Shown: positions 1 to 13,770, counted from the first letter of the stretch. The stretch: 64,000 nucleotides of DNA from Pseudoscleropodium purum (GCA_963969395.1 OZ017796.1:1304501-1368500); one strand, 5' to 3'. The notes: generated from the sequence alone by a model not told the origin. Made by a program: numbers and translations.

Positions 1-697
1 TTAGCATACACTAATTGAAATCCTTATTCAATCATCAACAAAATTTAACAAAAAATGAATATAATTTAATACTACCTCTATTCCAAAATAATCTTTTTGT
101 TGGTCAAAATGTTCCAGATTTAGGCTAAAAATAACATGTTTAAGACCCATTTCATGTTGTAAGTAGAGTTTGATGCACTCTTAGTAGCCTATAAATTTTG
201 AGTTTCAAAGCCCTTTGCAAAGTGCAATCTTGGAGTATTGAAAAGAGGAATTTTGGGGGTATTTTCAAAGAGCACCATTGGCCATTTGATTGTTGAATGT
301 GAGGTTGTCATTATGTGGGAATTTGATATGAGCTCAAAACCATGTGTGGACTTTTGTTTTGCCTTCCAAAATTTCATCTCCTTCAATCAAACAATAATAA
401 GAATAGTGTTGATTGATCCCTTCAAACATTTCATTTGTCTTCCAATTGATGATTGCATGGATGGAGGGAGAACTACCACTTGGATTCGTTTTGTTAGTCT
501 TAGCTAGATAACAATCAAAAGTCAAATCTGACCAATTTGCAACGCTACAAGTACAATAGGAAGATCAATTTGGAATAGAAAACTAAAGTCAACAAGAAGA
601 TCATTATAGGATAGAGGGGAGAGTAGAGACTATGCTCATATGCTCATTGGAATGCTTTTTGGACCAAGACTTTGTATATCATGTAAAAATTGGTATA
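1..697. other. AT-rich intergenic sequence, no gene seen
   Basis: No frame here shows family resemblance or coding character. The short open frames around 190-525 overlap on both strands and look like chance. Confidence 0.5.
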
Positions 698-1627
698 CTC
701 CTTAAAGGATGCAGGATGTTTTAGAAGAGAAAGAGTCCAAAACTACCACTTTTTGATGATTTGTCCAAAATTAAAAATTAATTAATTTTTATTAATTCCA
801 ACCATTAAAAAGTGTAATAAATATGGTTAGCAATTTTTGGAAAAAATTTCAGCCAACTTGATTGCGTAGATTGAAAGAATATTACATTTGAAGTGAGAAA
901 AAAAAAATTCATTCGATTCCTACAAAACAATGTCAACAAACTTTGGAAGCTTTTAGAATAAGATTTTTTTATACATGAAAATAAGGATTTTGAAAATTCA
1001 TAATTACATGATGTTAGTTTTACTCAAGAAATTTTTAGAAACAAATATAGAGTCTACTATACTTTAAATCACCCTACAATGTAAGGACATTAAGTGAATT
1101 AGCAATACACTACTCATTTTTTGATGATGTTTTGTACAATGAAGAAATTTTTTATTTGAAATCTAAATTGTGAAAAGTTAGAAATAAACCTTTGGAGTTT
1201 GTAAAAAAATTTCAATAACTTTGACTTCACAAATTGCAAGAAAATAGGACTTCAAGTTAGAAAAAAATGTTTTTTTCTTGAAACTTCTCTAAGATAGTTA
1301 ACAAAGTTTGACTCCTCTTAGAATGTGGTTTGAGGACCCAATTTTTTTAATTTCTAAACAATTGTAAGCCATATTTTATTAGTTACATACATGCCAAATT
1401 TAGTAGTTGATGAGCATTTTTTGCAAAAGATTTTCTAAAGATTACCAAAAATGTTTAGGGCAAGAAAACTTTTGATTTTGGTACCCTATTGGAAAAAAAA
1501 ATAGATCTTCATTAAGGTGGTATATGTTCACACCTTGTGTCAAAATTTCAAGAACATCCGACCAAAATTGACTTTAAAGGAATTTAATCCAAATTTTCAA
1601 TTGTCCATTGAACAAACAATTGTCCAA
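698..1627 (+). mobile_element. TTAA-type inverted-repeat element, copy A (degenerate right end)
   Basis: The left end CTCCTTAAAGGAT (698-710) matches the terminal repeat of the family. The body is collinear with the copy at 11432-12384: both carry the core near 835-905 (a gtggaaaaaatttc-like stretch, then attgaaag, then catttgaagtgagaaaa) and a shared block around 1085-1345. The right end is eroded; a TTAA at 1628-1631 is the likely junction and the left flank reads TATA. It holds no open frame, so it is non-autonomous. Confidence 0.55.
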
Positions 1628-1631
1628 TTAA

Positions 1632-4600
1632 GGATTCATTCCCTTAGATCCTTGTAGTCTCTTTGTGTCAACTATTTTTTTTCCAATATGTATTTTTTGC
1701 TACATAACAACTCTAACAAATTAATTGAAGCTTTTCAATTTTAGAAAAATCTTAAGAATATTTATGTTATTTTGATAGCTTTAACTAAAATCATCCAAAG
1801 GACACTTTTTCTTTCAAGGATTTTAGGGTCGATATAACTACATAAGATATAAAATAAATCTATTTATTTTCAAAAAATATTTCTAAAGTTGAAAATTGAC
1901 CTCTCTAATAGAAGATGTGTTTTGCCAAATTTTTAATATAAATTTAAATTTCAAAAAATAATTGATTTAAAAGGATTTTTATACAAAATTGTATTTCATT
2001 CCAAACCTTGCATTCAGAATTGTCCAAATAAGCATTTGGGAGAATTGGTGGTTGTGAGTCCCGGTTTCATCACTTGGAATTCAGTATTTATTTTTTTGAT
2101 TTTCTATAGGTTTTGAGTGTGGATTTAGGTGCAAAAAGACTTGAAATGTGTGTTGGACTGAAACTTATATTACACATACCAATACACCCTCTAATCTCTC
2201 TACACCTAATTTTATACAATTACAACCCAAACTCGCATGTAAATAGGGTAGAAACCCACCTTTTGTACATAGTAAGTGTGTTAAGTAAAAATTACTCGAC
2301 TATCTACACCTATTTGTGCAATGAGACACAAATTGGCTAAAACTAATCTCAGGGAATCTTGTGAGAACCCTGTAGTAGATTTCCCGTGATAGGTTTAAGT
2401 TTCCCCATTCTATCAATGAAATAGTAGAAACCCCAATTGCTAGTCTACATGTGGAAAAACTCAAACCACAGCATTGGAGGGCATCTACGACCTAAGTACT
2501 GTGATTTGAAGTGGAAGTCATGCCCAGAGTCATGCCTAGAGTCCAATAGCATGATTGCTTTGTTAAGATTCCCTTTTTATAGAAGATTCCCTATTTACTG
2601 AAAGTTAAAGAAGGTAGCGGGATTTGTATTCTTTTTCCACGTGTGTAAGGTACGAATGTAAACTTGCGCATCTCTTGAGGAATTCCATGAGAGGTTCCTC
2701 CCAAAATCTTAATTTTTTCTGATCATCTTAGATATTTTTCCAAGCAATCAACCACCAAAATCAAACTTAGTAAAATTGTAGAAATTATCATGAATGTGGT
2801 AAAATCTCACTAAAAATTAGTATAAATTTTTTTATGTTTATAAAGTGCTTCAACAAGTTTTCTGACATACCAATACCAATAGATGCCAAAATTTGCAAGA
2901 TCTTCCGAAATCAGCAAATTCAAAGATAAAATGTGGAGTTCATTGGTGTACCGAGAGCACACAACATTGGAATAAAATAAATTTAGGATCTTTTCTTACT
3001 CCCTTGAACCTATTTAGAAGCTTAGGCTAGTTACTTTTGACAAATAGTGAAAATTGCAAAATTTGGAGTTTTACCTGGTTTGAGTTTCTAGTCATCGCTC
3101 TGATTCCTTAGGTTTTTGAAGTTGGAAAAGAGGATAAGGATCCTTTAGACTAAAAATGACATTTTGAAGCCATTGGCCCAATTTGTTTGCTATTTGGAGC
3201 ATTTCTCCAAAAGTTAGAAATTAGGTTTAGCGTAAATGTCAAAATTGAAAGGATTAGATTGAAAATCTTATGTGATATGGTTACTAAGCAGGAATTAGAG
3301 GGGGGGGAGTGAGGCTGTTGGAAAAGTATTTAAGGGCTCTCATTTCTCTCCCAAATCACCCCTTAGGTTCATTTTGAACTGCCTTGTTTTCATTTAAATC
3401 TATTTAATTGGATTATTGGCCAATTTAGGCCACGTTGCTAAATCCTTTTGTCTTTCGGATATTTTAGGTCTGTTATTGTTACTTTTCAAGCTCTCTTAAA
3501 GGACATTGGGGTCCCTTCAAGAATTGCCTTGAGTTTATGCATTCTAAGTCTTTGTGACTATGTTGTTAAGTCTTACTAGAAGTTTATACTAATCCTAGAA
3601 AATTCCCCTCCGTACCTTGGCGATGCTACTTAGGAGGACCTCTAATGTTCTAATTGTGTGTTGAATTCTTGAATACACGCTGAAGCAACTTACATTGATA
3701 TTGTTTTAATTTGGCAAAGTTTTTTACACCAAGTGTGAGTCCTAAGGATGTCACTTGGAACTTAGAGTCTATTTTTTGTTGTTTTTTACTCATTTTTATG
3801 AGTAATTATGGTCAAAATGACCATTTAAGTGACTTTATAAGAAATTGGAATAAAACCATATGTCATGAGATTAACACCTCAAAGATATTAAAAATTGTCC
3901 CAAACATATTGCTTGTGAGTTTTAAGTAGATAACGAAGGTGTTTAGATGTTAGATTATGGATTGGAAGCAATTCCAATTTTGGTCAAAACACTAAGGTAA
4001 AACCCTTAGTTAGGTACTACATGGTATTTTGATAGTTGAAAGTGTATGTGACAAAAATTGGCTAAAATTAATAAAATTAGAGTTATTCTAGTTTTCCTAG
4101 TAACCTAAAAATCCATAGTAAAAGATTAGATGGAAATTACGATTAGAAGTGACGAGTGGAAAATAGCCATTATATATGACTTTATAGCTTAAAATCCATG
4201 GAAGCTGTAAGTAAACAATCATGACAAGAAGAAAGGTGTTTCTACTTTAGAAACATGCCAAAAACAAAACAATGGAGCCAAATCGTCAAGATTCTTTAGT
4301 ATAAGAATGATTCCTCCCCGGAGAAATTAAAATCAAGAAGAATCAATTCTTTCTCTAAGAAAAAGTGCAAGTTGAACTTGAAAATTCACACGAAGTATTT
4401 GGAAACTTTCTAGAAGTAATTCATAAAATTTTGTAATTTTTTCAATTACGGTGTCATACAACAAATGTAGACATTATGTAGAATATGTATATTCACATCT
4501 TTTAAATAAGTTTAAATGTTTGTAACATTATAAAGAAGATGACATCCTTTGATGTGGCTTTAGAGTAATGCCTTCTCTTTGTCATTATAAACAACTATAT

Positions 4601-4666
4601 AGAGAAATATTCACTTAAAAGCTTCATCTTATTTGATATTCTTCTTCTTTGTTTTTTATTTAGATT
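1632..4666. other. AT-rich intergenic sequence, no gene seen
   Basis: About 3 kb without a convincing coding region. The short frames at 2113-2340 and 3711-3929 have no recognisable motif. A run of nine or more G lies near 3300. Confidence 0.45.
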
Positions 4667-5122
4667 ATGCTATGTCGAATTGGAGGGGTTAATTTTAAGT
4701 CTCAAGATGAAAAATCTCAATCAGAGCGTGAGTTTGAATTTTCTTTATCGCAACTGCCGGATCAGCTACAATTATCATTGAGTTTATCATTGCTATATGG
4801 ACGATCAGAAGATGAAGTTAAGCCATCTCGACTACCAAAACAACCTCACGTGAAGAAACAATGGCACGATCATCTTCAACGTGATGCTCAGGCATTGATG
4901 ATTTTGTTGCAAGTTGAATGTGTTGAATCCGATAGCTATGAAGTCACATTTGAAGGATGTTTTAAAGGTTTAAATGATGAGCAATATTATTGCATGGTGA
5001 GGCTTATCGAAGGGAGTCATGGTCACCAACGATGGTTAGAATGACCAATCAATCCTTTAACTAAGACAGATCGTGTTGATTATGTAGTTGTTACTGTTAA
5101 ACGCATCCTCGAATTCTTGTAG
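4667..5122 (+). pseudogene. Unrecognised decayed open frame with one internal stop
   Basis: A frame of 125 codons ends at a TGA (5042-5044). It continues in the same frame for 25 more sense codons to a TAG at 5120-5122. The product would be hydrophilic: a Ser/Leu-rich stretch, a basic centre (HVKKQWHDHLQRDAQ), then a mixed region (EVTFEGCFKGLNDEQYYCMV). The codon texture is less AT-driven than the surroundings, and a splice-acceptor-like tttag lies just before the first ATG, so this may be one exon of a lost gene. I recognise no family. It could also be chance; the good composition after the stop is the main argument that it was once coding. Confidence 0.35.
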
Positions 5123-5575
5123 ATGGAGTGATATTTCGATTGAAGCTCTAGTTTTTTTACTTCTATTAGATATATATTGAGTTTTTAGTTCTTCATTCTA
5201 TAATTGGAATGATTTCCTACAATAATTTTGTATTTATGAAATAATATAGAAAAAATATTTAAATGGTTTGCCTTGTAGGTGAACTTGAAGTGAATTTTTT
5301 TCAAAGATAAAAATAGAGAAATAGTTGTGAACCAAATAAGTGTTCAATTATTGATGTTGTAGTTTTGAGAATGAGTTAAGGACTGAACCCACTTGTTTGT
5401 TTGGTTAGAATGAAGATAAAGTGGAGAAAAAGGTGGACACTATTCATCTTTTCTCTCGTTGTGAGTTTAGGAAGAACTCGAATGTTTGGAAGCTCATTGT
5501 GTTGTGAGTTTGAAATAAAATTTGCAAAAGTTATGTATCATAGTGTGTAGTTTTTAAATTAATCTCATTTGCTTG

Positions 5576-5940
5576 ATTTGGAGCTGTGAATCACAAGTTG
5601 TACTTGTTTGAGTGGAAGGAGGTTTGTTGCCTTTAAAATTAAAAGGCAAAAACTTTGACCGGCCATAAAAAATGGACAAGTTCTTGATTTGCAATGAAAT
5701 TTGGAGGGAGTGTAGGAAATTATATTAGATTTTCATAAAGATATCACTCATTTTATTTGGAGTTTGTATGAGAGAGTTGTGAATATGGAAGTAAAGGAGG
5801 GTCTGTTGCTCTTCTTTTCTCAAAGCCAAAACTTTAGATGGCCATAGAAGTTGGACAGAGTCTTAGAATTACTTAAAATTTGGAGGAAAAGTAGAATTTT
5901 GTGTTAGCTTTTCAAAAAGATATTACTCACATCATTTAGA
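5576..5940. repeat. Diverged ~180 bp tandem duplication
   Basis: Two diverged head-to-tail copies begin near 5576 and 5755, and the start of a third lies near 5935. Shared marks include 'tttggagctgtgaa', 'ggcaaaaacttt...ggccata...ggaca' and 'aaagatatcactca'. There is no coding frame. Confidence 0.55.
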
Positions 5941-6222
5941 GCTGTGAAACAATGACAGCACTCATCTAAAGTCCAGCTTGAGAATTTGAGGTTCAAATTG
6001 AAAATTGGAAGAGGTTTTGAAGACTTGTGTGTATATGTGTGTATGTGGCTTGTGGCTTTGCAAAAAAATTTGTTGCGAGTGACTTGGGTTATACAAACGC
6101 TAGCTTCATTTTCTGTCGTAGGTGACAAAGTAGGGTCAATTACCTACATGATCAAAATTAGGTGACGAAGTGGGATTAATGGCCCACATGGTCGAGACTT
6201 GTTTGTTTTCATAGCAAAGCTT

Positions 6223-6261
6223 GGTTCTTAAAGATGGTTCTTAAAGATGGTTCTTAAAGAT
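6223..6261. repeat. 13 bp tandem repeat, three perfect copies
   Basis: The unit ggttcttaaagat occurs three times in direct succession, followed by ggtcac. It is a small local array without coding context. Confidence 0.85.
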
Positions 6262-7710
6262 GGTCACTGAGAGTTTAAAAGTTTGAAAGCCAATCTTTTG
6301 GACGGTTCAGTTCGTGGTCTGGCTGTCCTATTTTATCCATTCGAAGCCGCGGGATCTTATCACACTTTAAACCTTACATCCATTTAGAGCTAGCCAATAC
6401 ATGATAGATTAATGAATAGCAATTCAATGGTGGTTTAGAAGATTCAATGTTCAAGTTCAAAGTAGGGTGAATCTACAAGTGACGAGTTTACTTTTTTTTT
6501 TTTTAATCATCTTACGACTTCCTTCATTTTCAAGCTATTTCTAATGACAACCAAAATCTTTGTGATTTTCCGAGGCAAACGCTCTCAACACAACAATGGA
6601 ACATGATTCCATGGAAAGTCAACTAAAGTTACCAAAACCGAGAAAATTCATAGAAATTCATTTGGTAATGGTAAAATTCTACTAAAAATTAGGACAATGT
6701 ATTTTAGTTTAAATAAGAGCCTAATTAAGTTTCACGACATTTTGACATTGACAACTACCCAAACTAGTGGCGCTAACAGATTTTAACAGAATTCCAAAAA
6801 CATTTTGCAATTGACCGACAAACCACGATTATACGAAGTTCAAATTAAGTCATTTTGGACTCTTTTTTTACATTCTTTGACCTTCCAAACAATCCTAGAT
6901 GGTTAAAATTAACAAAAATTATAAACTCCAAAAGTTAGTTTTTCCACCTTTTCACTAAGTTGGAAAATGTTGTCTTTTGTGAGAACTTCGACTTGGGATT
7001 TGGAAGTAAAGAGATTCATTGGGCTAAAAGGGTCTTTTGAAGCCAATTGCGCAATCCATTTCTCAATTGGAATTTTTCTCCAAAAGTTATAGGACATTCA
7101 GCAATAGGATAGAATTAGGCGTAGTAATTATGGATTTTAGTGAATTTTAGTTTACTTAGGTAGTTTTTAGCATAAAAAGAGATAAGTGAAAGCCCAAAAA
7201 ACATATAAAAGGGTAGCCACCTACTTCCTTTGCATCCCTTTTGATTGTTTTGTGTCTTTGGTCACTTGAGATCAAATCTCTCCAATGGTTTGAGACCCAT
7301 CAACACAAAGCATTCATTTTGTATTTTGTTATAGGCCATATGAGACCATGTTGCCAAGGAAGTTTGGTGATCCTCCAAACTCTTTGTATGTCTTTGCAAA
7401 TTGAGACTTCTTTATGTTTGAATCATTTCAAAGGACGTGAGGTTTTCTTTCAAGCAATTATTAATATTTATTGAAGTTTTATACAAATTTCAAGTATTAA
7501 TTGTTTGAACCACTCAACATTCTCCACCAAAATCTTAATGCGAGATCTCACACTATTGTTGTAGAAATCCCCTTTGGAATTGTATGTGGAAGGAGTTGTG
7601 GTTTAAATGTTGTTGTTTTTTGGTTAATTTAAGAATACTTGGAAGAGTCCCAAGGTTCTAAGGTCCCCTCCCACGTCATCTATATGTCCATCTTTGTTGT
7701 TTTGTGGAGC
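6262..7710. other. AT-rich intergenic sequence, no gene seen
   Basis: Only short frames occur (for example 6909-7097 minus and 7241-7474 plus), none with a recognisable motif. Confidence 0.45.
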
Positions 7711-7714
7711 TTAA

Positions 7715-8635
7715 TCCCTAAAGGACCGAGGCCTTTTTTCTACCAAAAAATATTGAAAACTGCCATTTATATACCAAAGTGTAAAAAAAAATTAAATTTT
7801 TTTTTCACATCTAATTGTGGGATCTTACACCTCACTAGTATAAAAAAGTGTGGAAAAAATTTCAGAATTTTTTACTGCACAAATTGTAAGATATTGCATT
7901 TAAAGTGGAAAAAACAAGTTTTTCAGCACATTGCGGGACTGAATTTTTTGACTTTGAACATTTTTAATTGAAATTTTTTGCACTACAGAGTTTTGAGCTT
8001 TAAATCTTTATAGTGAAGAATTGAGTTGAGAGTCCAGGGAAAATAAATAAATTCATAAAAACTTAATTTTCATTCTTAAAAAGAAATTTAAATAGAAGTA
8101 GGTATGAGATAGAAGGAAAATCTAAAATATTCATATATTTTAGATGGAATTAAAATGCACTAATCCGAATGGTGAGATTGTTCTAGCAAGTAAACTAAAC
8201 CATGAAAAAATTGAAAAATTGCATTCAGAAATGAATCCTACAAGTTATTTTTTTCAAGAAGATGCTCTAACTACCCAAAAAACAAGAATGTTCATAACTT
8301 TCTCATAACAAATCCAAATGAAATGAATCAAAGCTTTTCGAATAGACAAAAATATAATCTATGAGGAATTTTTTTTTTTTTTTTTTTTTTTTAAATTCAA
8401 ATTTTAGAATTTTTTTTTTTGCTGCCCGGACTACCTCCCATCCCCTTGTTTGAGCGTATTTGGTCATAACTATTGTTCACAGGCGCCGATTGTGAAAAAA
8501 AATTATACTCTTGTAAAGCTTATCAATTTTTTATATCTTCAAAAAAAATTCAAAAAAATCACAACAAAAATTCAGCTCGTAGGTACTTGCCCAAAATCCC
8601 ATTTGTCTCGTGAAGGGATAATGGTCCTATAGGAG
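7715..8635 (+). mobile_element. TTAA-type inverted-repeat element, copy B
   Basis: The left end TCCCTAAAGGACC (7715-7727) and the right end GGTCCTATAGGAG (8623-8635) are inverted copies of each other, with three mismatches over 13 bases. TTAA lies directly outside both ends (7711-7714 and 8636-8639). The body is the reverse complement of the element at 21337-22265, to which it is clearly similar over most of its length. It contains the family core near 7847-7916 and a run of over 20 T near 8370. There is no transposase frame, so it would depend on an enzyme made elsewhere. Confidence 0.75.
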
Positions 8636-8799
8636 TTAATAGCCCGTACAATAAAGACTTGCCCTTTATATTAAATTTTTATTCAAAAGAAATCATTGTT
8701 GTTTGTGTTGTTTTAGAAAATTTGGAGTGGAATCCTTAATTCTACATATCCAGTTTTATTTGGGGTTAGGGGTTCCCTAAAGGAGATCCAAAAGTGTAG

Positions 8800-9480
8800 C
8801 TAAGCAACGGCCATATTTTGATTATTGGGTTTACCAGTGGTTTGTTTTGAATCAAGGAGAAGACCAGCCAGGGAGGTCCCATCAGAAGGGAGCAGTCAGA
8901 AAGGCCTCAGTCGGAAGACCAGACAAAGAGGCTAAAACCAGAGCCAATCAGAGGGGCCTTTCATTCAGTTAGAGGACTTCATTCAGCAGCCATCCAAGGA
9001 GGGCCGAGACATAACCAAATTGATTTAATTAGAGTTCAAAACCAGTAATCCATACAGGCTTCCCACCGAGAGGATTAACCAGAAGGGTCAGTCCAAATAA
9101 AATAATTTTGTTTTATTTCGATAGGTAACCCAAGAAGGTATTCCACCCAGCTGGGTTCCACTGAAAGGTCCAAATTAGAGAGATTTAAGTTAACAAGGAG
9201 ACTTGTTTCATTTTTACTAAAAAAATCAAAAGAGGGGAACCAGTCTAAGGCCTCCCACCAAGTGAATTCAGTTGGTATGTTACAACTGTGGGGATAATAC
9301 AGAAATCCAAATTATAGCAAAAGGGTTGTTGACAGACCGAAACCCAGTAAGGCATCCACCGAGAGATCCAAATCAAAAGGACCCATTAAGTCAAAAAATT
9401 TATTTTTCAGTAAAGAGTCCCAATTGGGAGAGAAGTCAATCTGAGAAGGCTCCCAATTAAAGGGTCAGCCAGGAGGTCAA
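8800..9480. repeat. Purine-rich stretch with irregular repeated phrases
   Basis: Phrases such as 'aaccagtaaggc', 'tcccaccgagagg' and 'ccagaagggtcag' recur at uneven spacing, which gives a composition unlike the AT-rich flanks. It may be a worn retroelement coding region, since a short CYNCG motif can be read near 9272-9300. No intact domain can be shown. Confidence 0.3.
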
Positions 9481-11427
9481 AACATAAAATTTGAATTTTT
9501 TTATAAAAGAGAGAATCCAGCTGTTAGAAGCTCCACGCCGATAGCTCGTCCACAGGCACAGTTCATTCACTAGCCAGCAACTCAACTAGATACTAAGCCT
9601 TGCAATTTGAATCAAAAATTGAAGGAAATATCAACTTGGCGTTAAATCAAACATATGCAGTAAGGCCTTATGGATTGAAGGAGACCTTAAATAGTAGAGA
9701 AAAGGGTAAAATTGTCAACAAGAATGAGAATGTTAAGATAGGGTTCGATTTTGACTTTGATAGCCATAGTTTAGAGTTGTTCGAAGTCAAACAATAAAAA
9801 ACAAAAGAAGGAATCTATTGATTGGATGGAGTTTATAGAAATTAGCTAAATTAAAGAAAGGTTATGAGGGCTCAGTTGGAGAAAATTTGACTTTGAATAT
9901 GTTAGAAATTACTTCTAAAAGGTCAGGATTTTAAAAAATTTGATGTAGAAAATTAGAGTCTCTTAAAAGAAAAGGAAAAAACTAGAAAGAAATGGGAAAA
10001 GTCACATAAAAATTCAATTTGAAACAATCAAAGGAGTTAGAACGAGGATTGGCCATATCAACTACAAAAACCAAGAATAAAAAATACGGAAAAAATATGG
10101 GATAAATACAGAAGGAATGGAAGGAATGCACAAGCAAGTGGTGGAACTCAAATCGCAAGTTGACAAAGAAATGGTCAATGATGTTGAGGTTAGTATTTAA
10201 CCATCTCCTTTGAATCGTATTCTAATTCCTATTTTTATTTTTCAAACCACATTCAACAAGTAGGGCCCAAAGTAGGAATCAAAGTCAGACCACTAGAAGT
10301 ATCTAATCAATAGAATTAGAATAAAAAATTATGTAGAAAATTCCTTTAGCTTTCCAAAAAGATATTAAACATAAAAAAAACAATAACAATTGAAGAAGTT
10401 ATGAAGGAATGAACCCTAGCCTTTAATTTAGATGAAAATATAAAAATTCATCCAAAAGGATATCCTCAAGGAATTTCAGAATCTAAGGAGGTTTCAAATT
10501 TTCCATCCCAAGTAGAAGTCAAAGAAGATCAGAGTAGAAGTAAAGTTCAAATTTTAAGGGTAAGGAAGAATTACTTAAAGATTTTGGGTTAACCGGTTGA
10601 TGGTAAAATTCTTTCGCAAATAACAATTTACAAGAAGTAAAAGTGAATTTACACTTCCACCTTCATATGATAAATTAATAAGTTACCCCAAATAGCTTTG
10701 AATTGATCAATTAGCTAAGGTGGGGGAGCACTGGGCTGCAAAATCCCATGTATTCCATCAAAAGTCCCGTATGATCCTCCTTTCTTCATCCCCATTGCTA
10801 ACAAATCCACTACAAAAACCCTAACCGAAAATTTTCTCCACTTCAATTCTACAGTCCGACAGGTCTGTTGCATTGCACAACCACATGGTCAGCTTTTGAA
10901 GAATCAAAGACAATGTACCAATGCAATTAAGCAATAAGGCCCCCAGCTTGAAATTTCAAAAGAACGAGCTTATGGACTTGCACATGAACTTTCCTGATAA
11001 CAGACTGACAACGATATGATTAAGTGCCCATTCAGTTAGTGGGGAAATTGTAGAATAACCCTAAATCCTAATCAGTCAAAGATGTGTACATGGTCGGATC
11101 AGGGCTAGACAGGGAAGTCTTCATTCACCTTTTTTCTGAAATGGCGACGGTAACATTGGTAACAATGCTCGATCTGCAACACTTGGGCCATGTGGAGAGC
11201 AGACACCTTCGTGTTTTTCGTCAGCAATTTGTGCCTTGCGGTCTAAGGAAGTACACCAAATGCAAGCACAATTCGCCCAAATCAGCTCTGGAAATGTCAG
11301 AAAGCTTTAATTAAATGGACCACCACTCTGAGCAGCTAATGCCCGAAAATTCTGAAAAAACCAAGCCCTACAAATGCCGTCCTTGCTTTCTAGCTAGATC
11401 TCCTCAGAATGCCCAACTTCGCATCCT
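9481..11427. other. Intergenic sequence, no gene seen
   Basis: Mixed composition, with a somewhat GC-richer patch near 10740-11400. The open frames at 9600-9797 and 11084-11314 have no recognisable motif and no supporting context. Confidence 0.4.
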
Positions 11428-11431
11428 TCAA

Positions 11432-12384
11432 CTCCTAAAGGCATTTAGTTTTTTGGAAGAGGAAAAGTTCAAAATTGCAAATTTCTAATGCATTTTCCAA
11501 ATTAAAAATTCAGACTTTTATTTGAATAGCAATTGTATAAAACTAAATTAAACAAGCAAAGCAATGTGTGAAAAGATTTCTGCCTACTTGACCATGTTGA
11601 TTGAAATATTATAGCATTTGAAGTGAGAAAAAAAAACTTTTTTTTCCATTTTTTTGAAATAAAATCATTAGATTCCTAGTCCTCTTGGAATAAATTTTTT
11701 AGTGTACACAAAAACAAGAATTTTCACCATTTATAATTACATGATGTTAATTTCACTCATGAAAAATTTCAGAATCAAATATAGAATCTAGTGTACTCTA
11801 AATTACCCTGCAATGCAAGAAGGTTAAATGAATATACAATACACTAGTCATATTTTGATGATTTTTGTGCAATGAAGAAACTTTTTATTTACAATCTAAA
11901 TAATGAAAAGTTAGAGACAAAAATTTAGAATGAATGGGAAAACTTTCAAAAACTTTGACATCACAAATTGTAAGATAACAATGCTTGAAATTAAGAAAAA
12001 TTGTTTTTTCTCAAAACTTCCCAAATATAGCTAACAAAGTTTGATTCCTCTTAGAATGTGATTTGAGAATTAAATTTTTTTTTCTTTTTGAAAATTATAA
12101 GCTATATTTTATTAGTTGCATACATGACAAATTTCAAAAGTGGATGAGCATTTTTGCAAAAGATGCCTAAAAGATACCCAAATTGCCTAAGTTGCCAAAA
12201 AAGTTTAGGGCAGTGTAGCTTTTGATTCAAGAAAATAATTTGAAAAAATATTATATTTTCTCTAAAGGTTTGTATATGATCATATCATGAGTTAAATTTT
12301 TGTGAACATCTAACCAAAATTAATGTCAAAGGAACCTACTTGAATTTTCAATTGTCTTTATTATGAACAATTGGCCTTTGAAGG
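11432..12384 (+). mobile_element. TTAA-type inverted-repeat element, copy C
   Basis: The left end CTCCTAAAGGCAT (11432-11444) and the right end TGGCCTTTGAAGG (12372-12384) are flanked by TCAA and TTAA. The body is collinear with the copy at 698-1627 over about 900 bp, including the core at 11562-11640 and the block with 'caatacactagtcat' and 'gattcctcttagaatgtg'. It has no coding frame. Confidence 0.6.
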
Positions 12385-12388
12385 TTAA

Positions 12389-12874
12389 CTCAATATTCTA
12401 AATTCCTCGAAAGAAGTTCCAAAACATTTATAGAACTTTTTTTAGTTGTAATTAGTATGTTTTAATTTCATCTTAGAGCTATAAACGATGTAGTTTTTCC
12501 TTCAATCTTATGTTTATTTCTACTTATCAGTTTTTCAAAAAAATCAAATTTTTTTCACAACAACCTAGACTTTCAACTTAATTCTTCAATATAATTTCTT
12601 AAAATTCAATATTTATAGTATAGAAATGCAAAGCTATAAAGGTTCAAAGTTTTATAATCTAGTCACCCAAGGTCCAAAAAAACATTTTCTTCATTTTAAA
12701 CACAAAGATCTTGCAATGTATGTGGTCAAAGTTTTGAAATTTTTTCTACACATTGTTATGTAGTCTAGTGCAAGATCCTTGGTTAGAGATGAAAATAAAA
12801 TAAATTTTAAATCTTTTACTCTCTATAATAGAAATTGAAATTTTGAAAGGTTTTGGGGAAAATGCCTCTAAGGG
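12389..12874 (-). mobile_element. Partial TTAA-type element, reverse orientation
   Basis: This is similar in content and order to the 3' half of the element at 21337-22265. It contains the reverse-orientation core (12714-12780: gtggtcaaagttttgaaatt, then a cacatt motif) and ends with a worn terminal repeat TGCCTCTAAGGG followed by TTGA. No clear left end is visible; it may be truncated against the right junction of copy C. Confidence 0.4.
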
Positions 12875-13254
12875 TTGAGCTGTAAAAATGATCTTTTTTG
12901 AATTTGAGACCAACTAATAAAATGAAGCTTATGAAGTCTACACTATAGTTTCTACTTCAATTTGAAAATTTGAAAAGTTCATAAATTTGGATATTTTACT
13001 ATAATTAAACATTGGACCTATTACTAAAGATGATTGATTTTTTATTTTTAGAACAATATGATAAAAAAATTGCACCATTGTGTTTTACACTACTGGAAAC
13101 ACCTATGGAGAAATGTTCAAATGTTTAAAACATATTTTGCATATATTTTATATTAAATTTTTCCTCTTTTTTGTTCAAAAATCCACAATAATTTTAAACT
13201 GACTACTATGCTTTATGTCATTACTATAGTATACAATAAAATATATATAAGAAT

Positions 13255-13770
13255 TTTTTAATTTTTTAATTCATAAAAAACTTGAAATTCAATATCTTTT
13301 TTTCCATCAATTAGAACATCATGAAACAATGTGTAAACATTCTTTGTTAAGGGCTTTCTAGTGGTAACATAAATGCAACTAGGAGATGCACGGTTGGCCC
13401 ATAACTCAAAAATCCATAATTTTCATATTGTATGTCCAAATGTCACTCAACACAAAGTCCATCGCCTCCTTCTCCTTGAGAGTTTTTGCACAATATGAAT
13501 AATGCAATTAGGAGATGCATGGTTCTAGAGATCTCATAATAATAAAGAATATGAAACAAACTTCCTCATATAAAGTATAGGTAACGTGCCTTGTGTTCCA
13601 CAATATTATAAAATAGAAGTAAAATAAATTTCTATAATCCTTTAATTTATAAAAACTTCAAAATTCAATATCTTTTTTGCCATGAAATCAAATTGCCACA
13701 AAACAAAGCCCATACACCCCTTGTTGAGAGCTTTCCAAAAATACCAAGATTGTAACTAGGGACGTAGAAT
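13255..13770. repeat. Two copies of a second dispersed repeat
   Basis: Segments near 13255-13420 and 13615-13770 share a pattern: 'aaattcaatatctttt', then a 'catgaaac / ccacaaaac' block, then 'gagctttc' and a short AC-rich part. The same pattern recurs near 32225-32440 and 33470-33670. No terminal repeats are visible. Confidence 0.5.

Noticed and set aside
9272..9460. Possible retroelement gag zinc knuckle (CYNCG)
   Set aside because: The remaining His and Cys of a CCHC motif are missing at the right spacing, and no reverse transcriptase or protease motif was found nearby.
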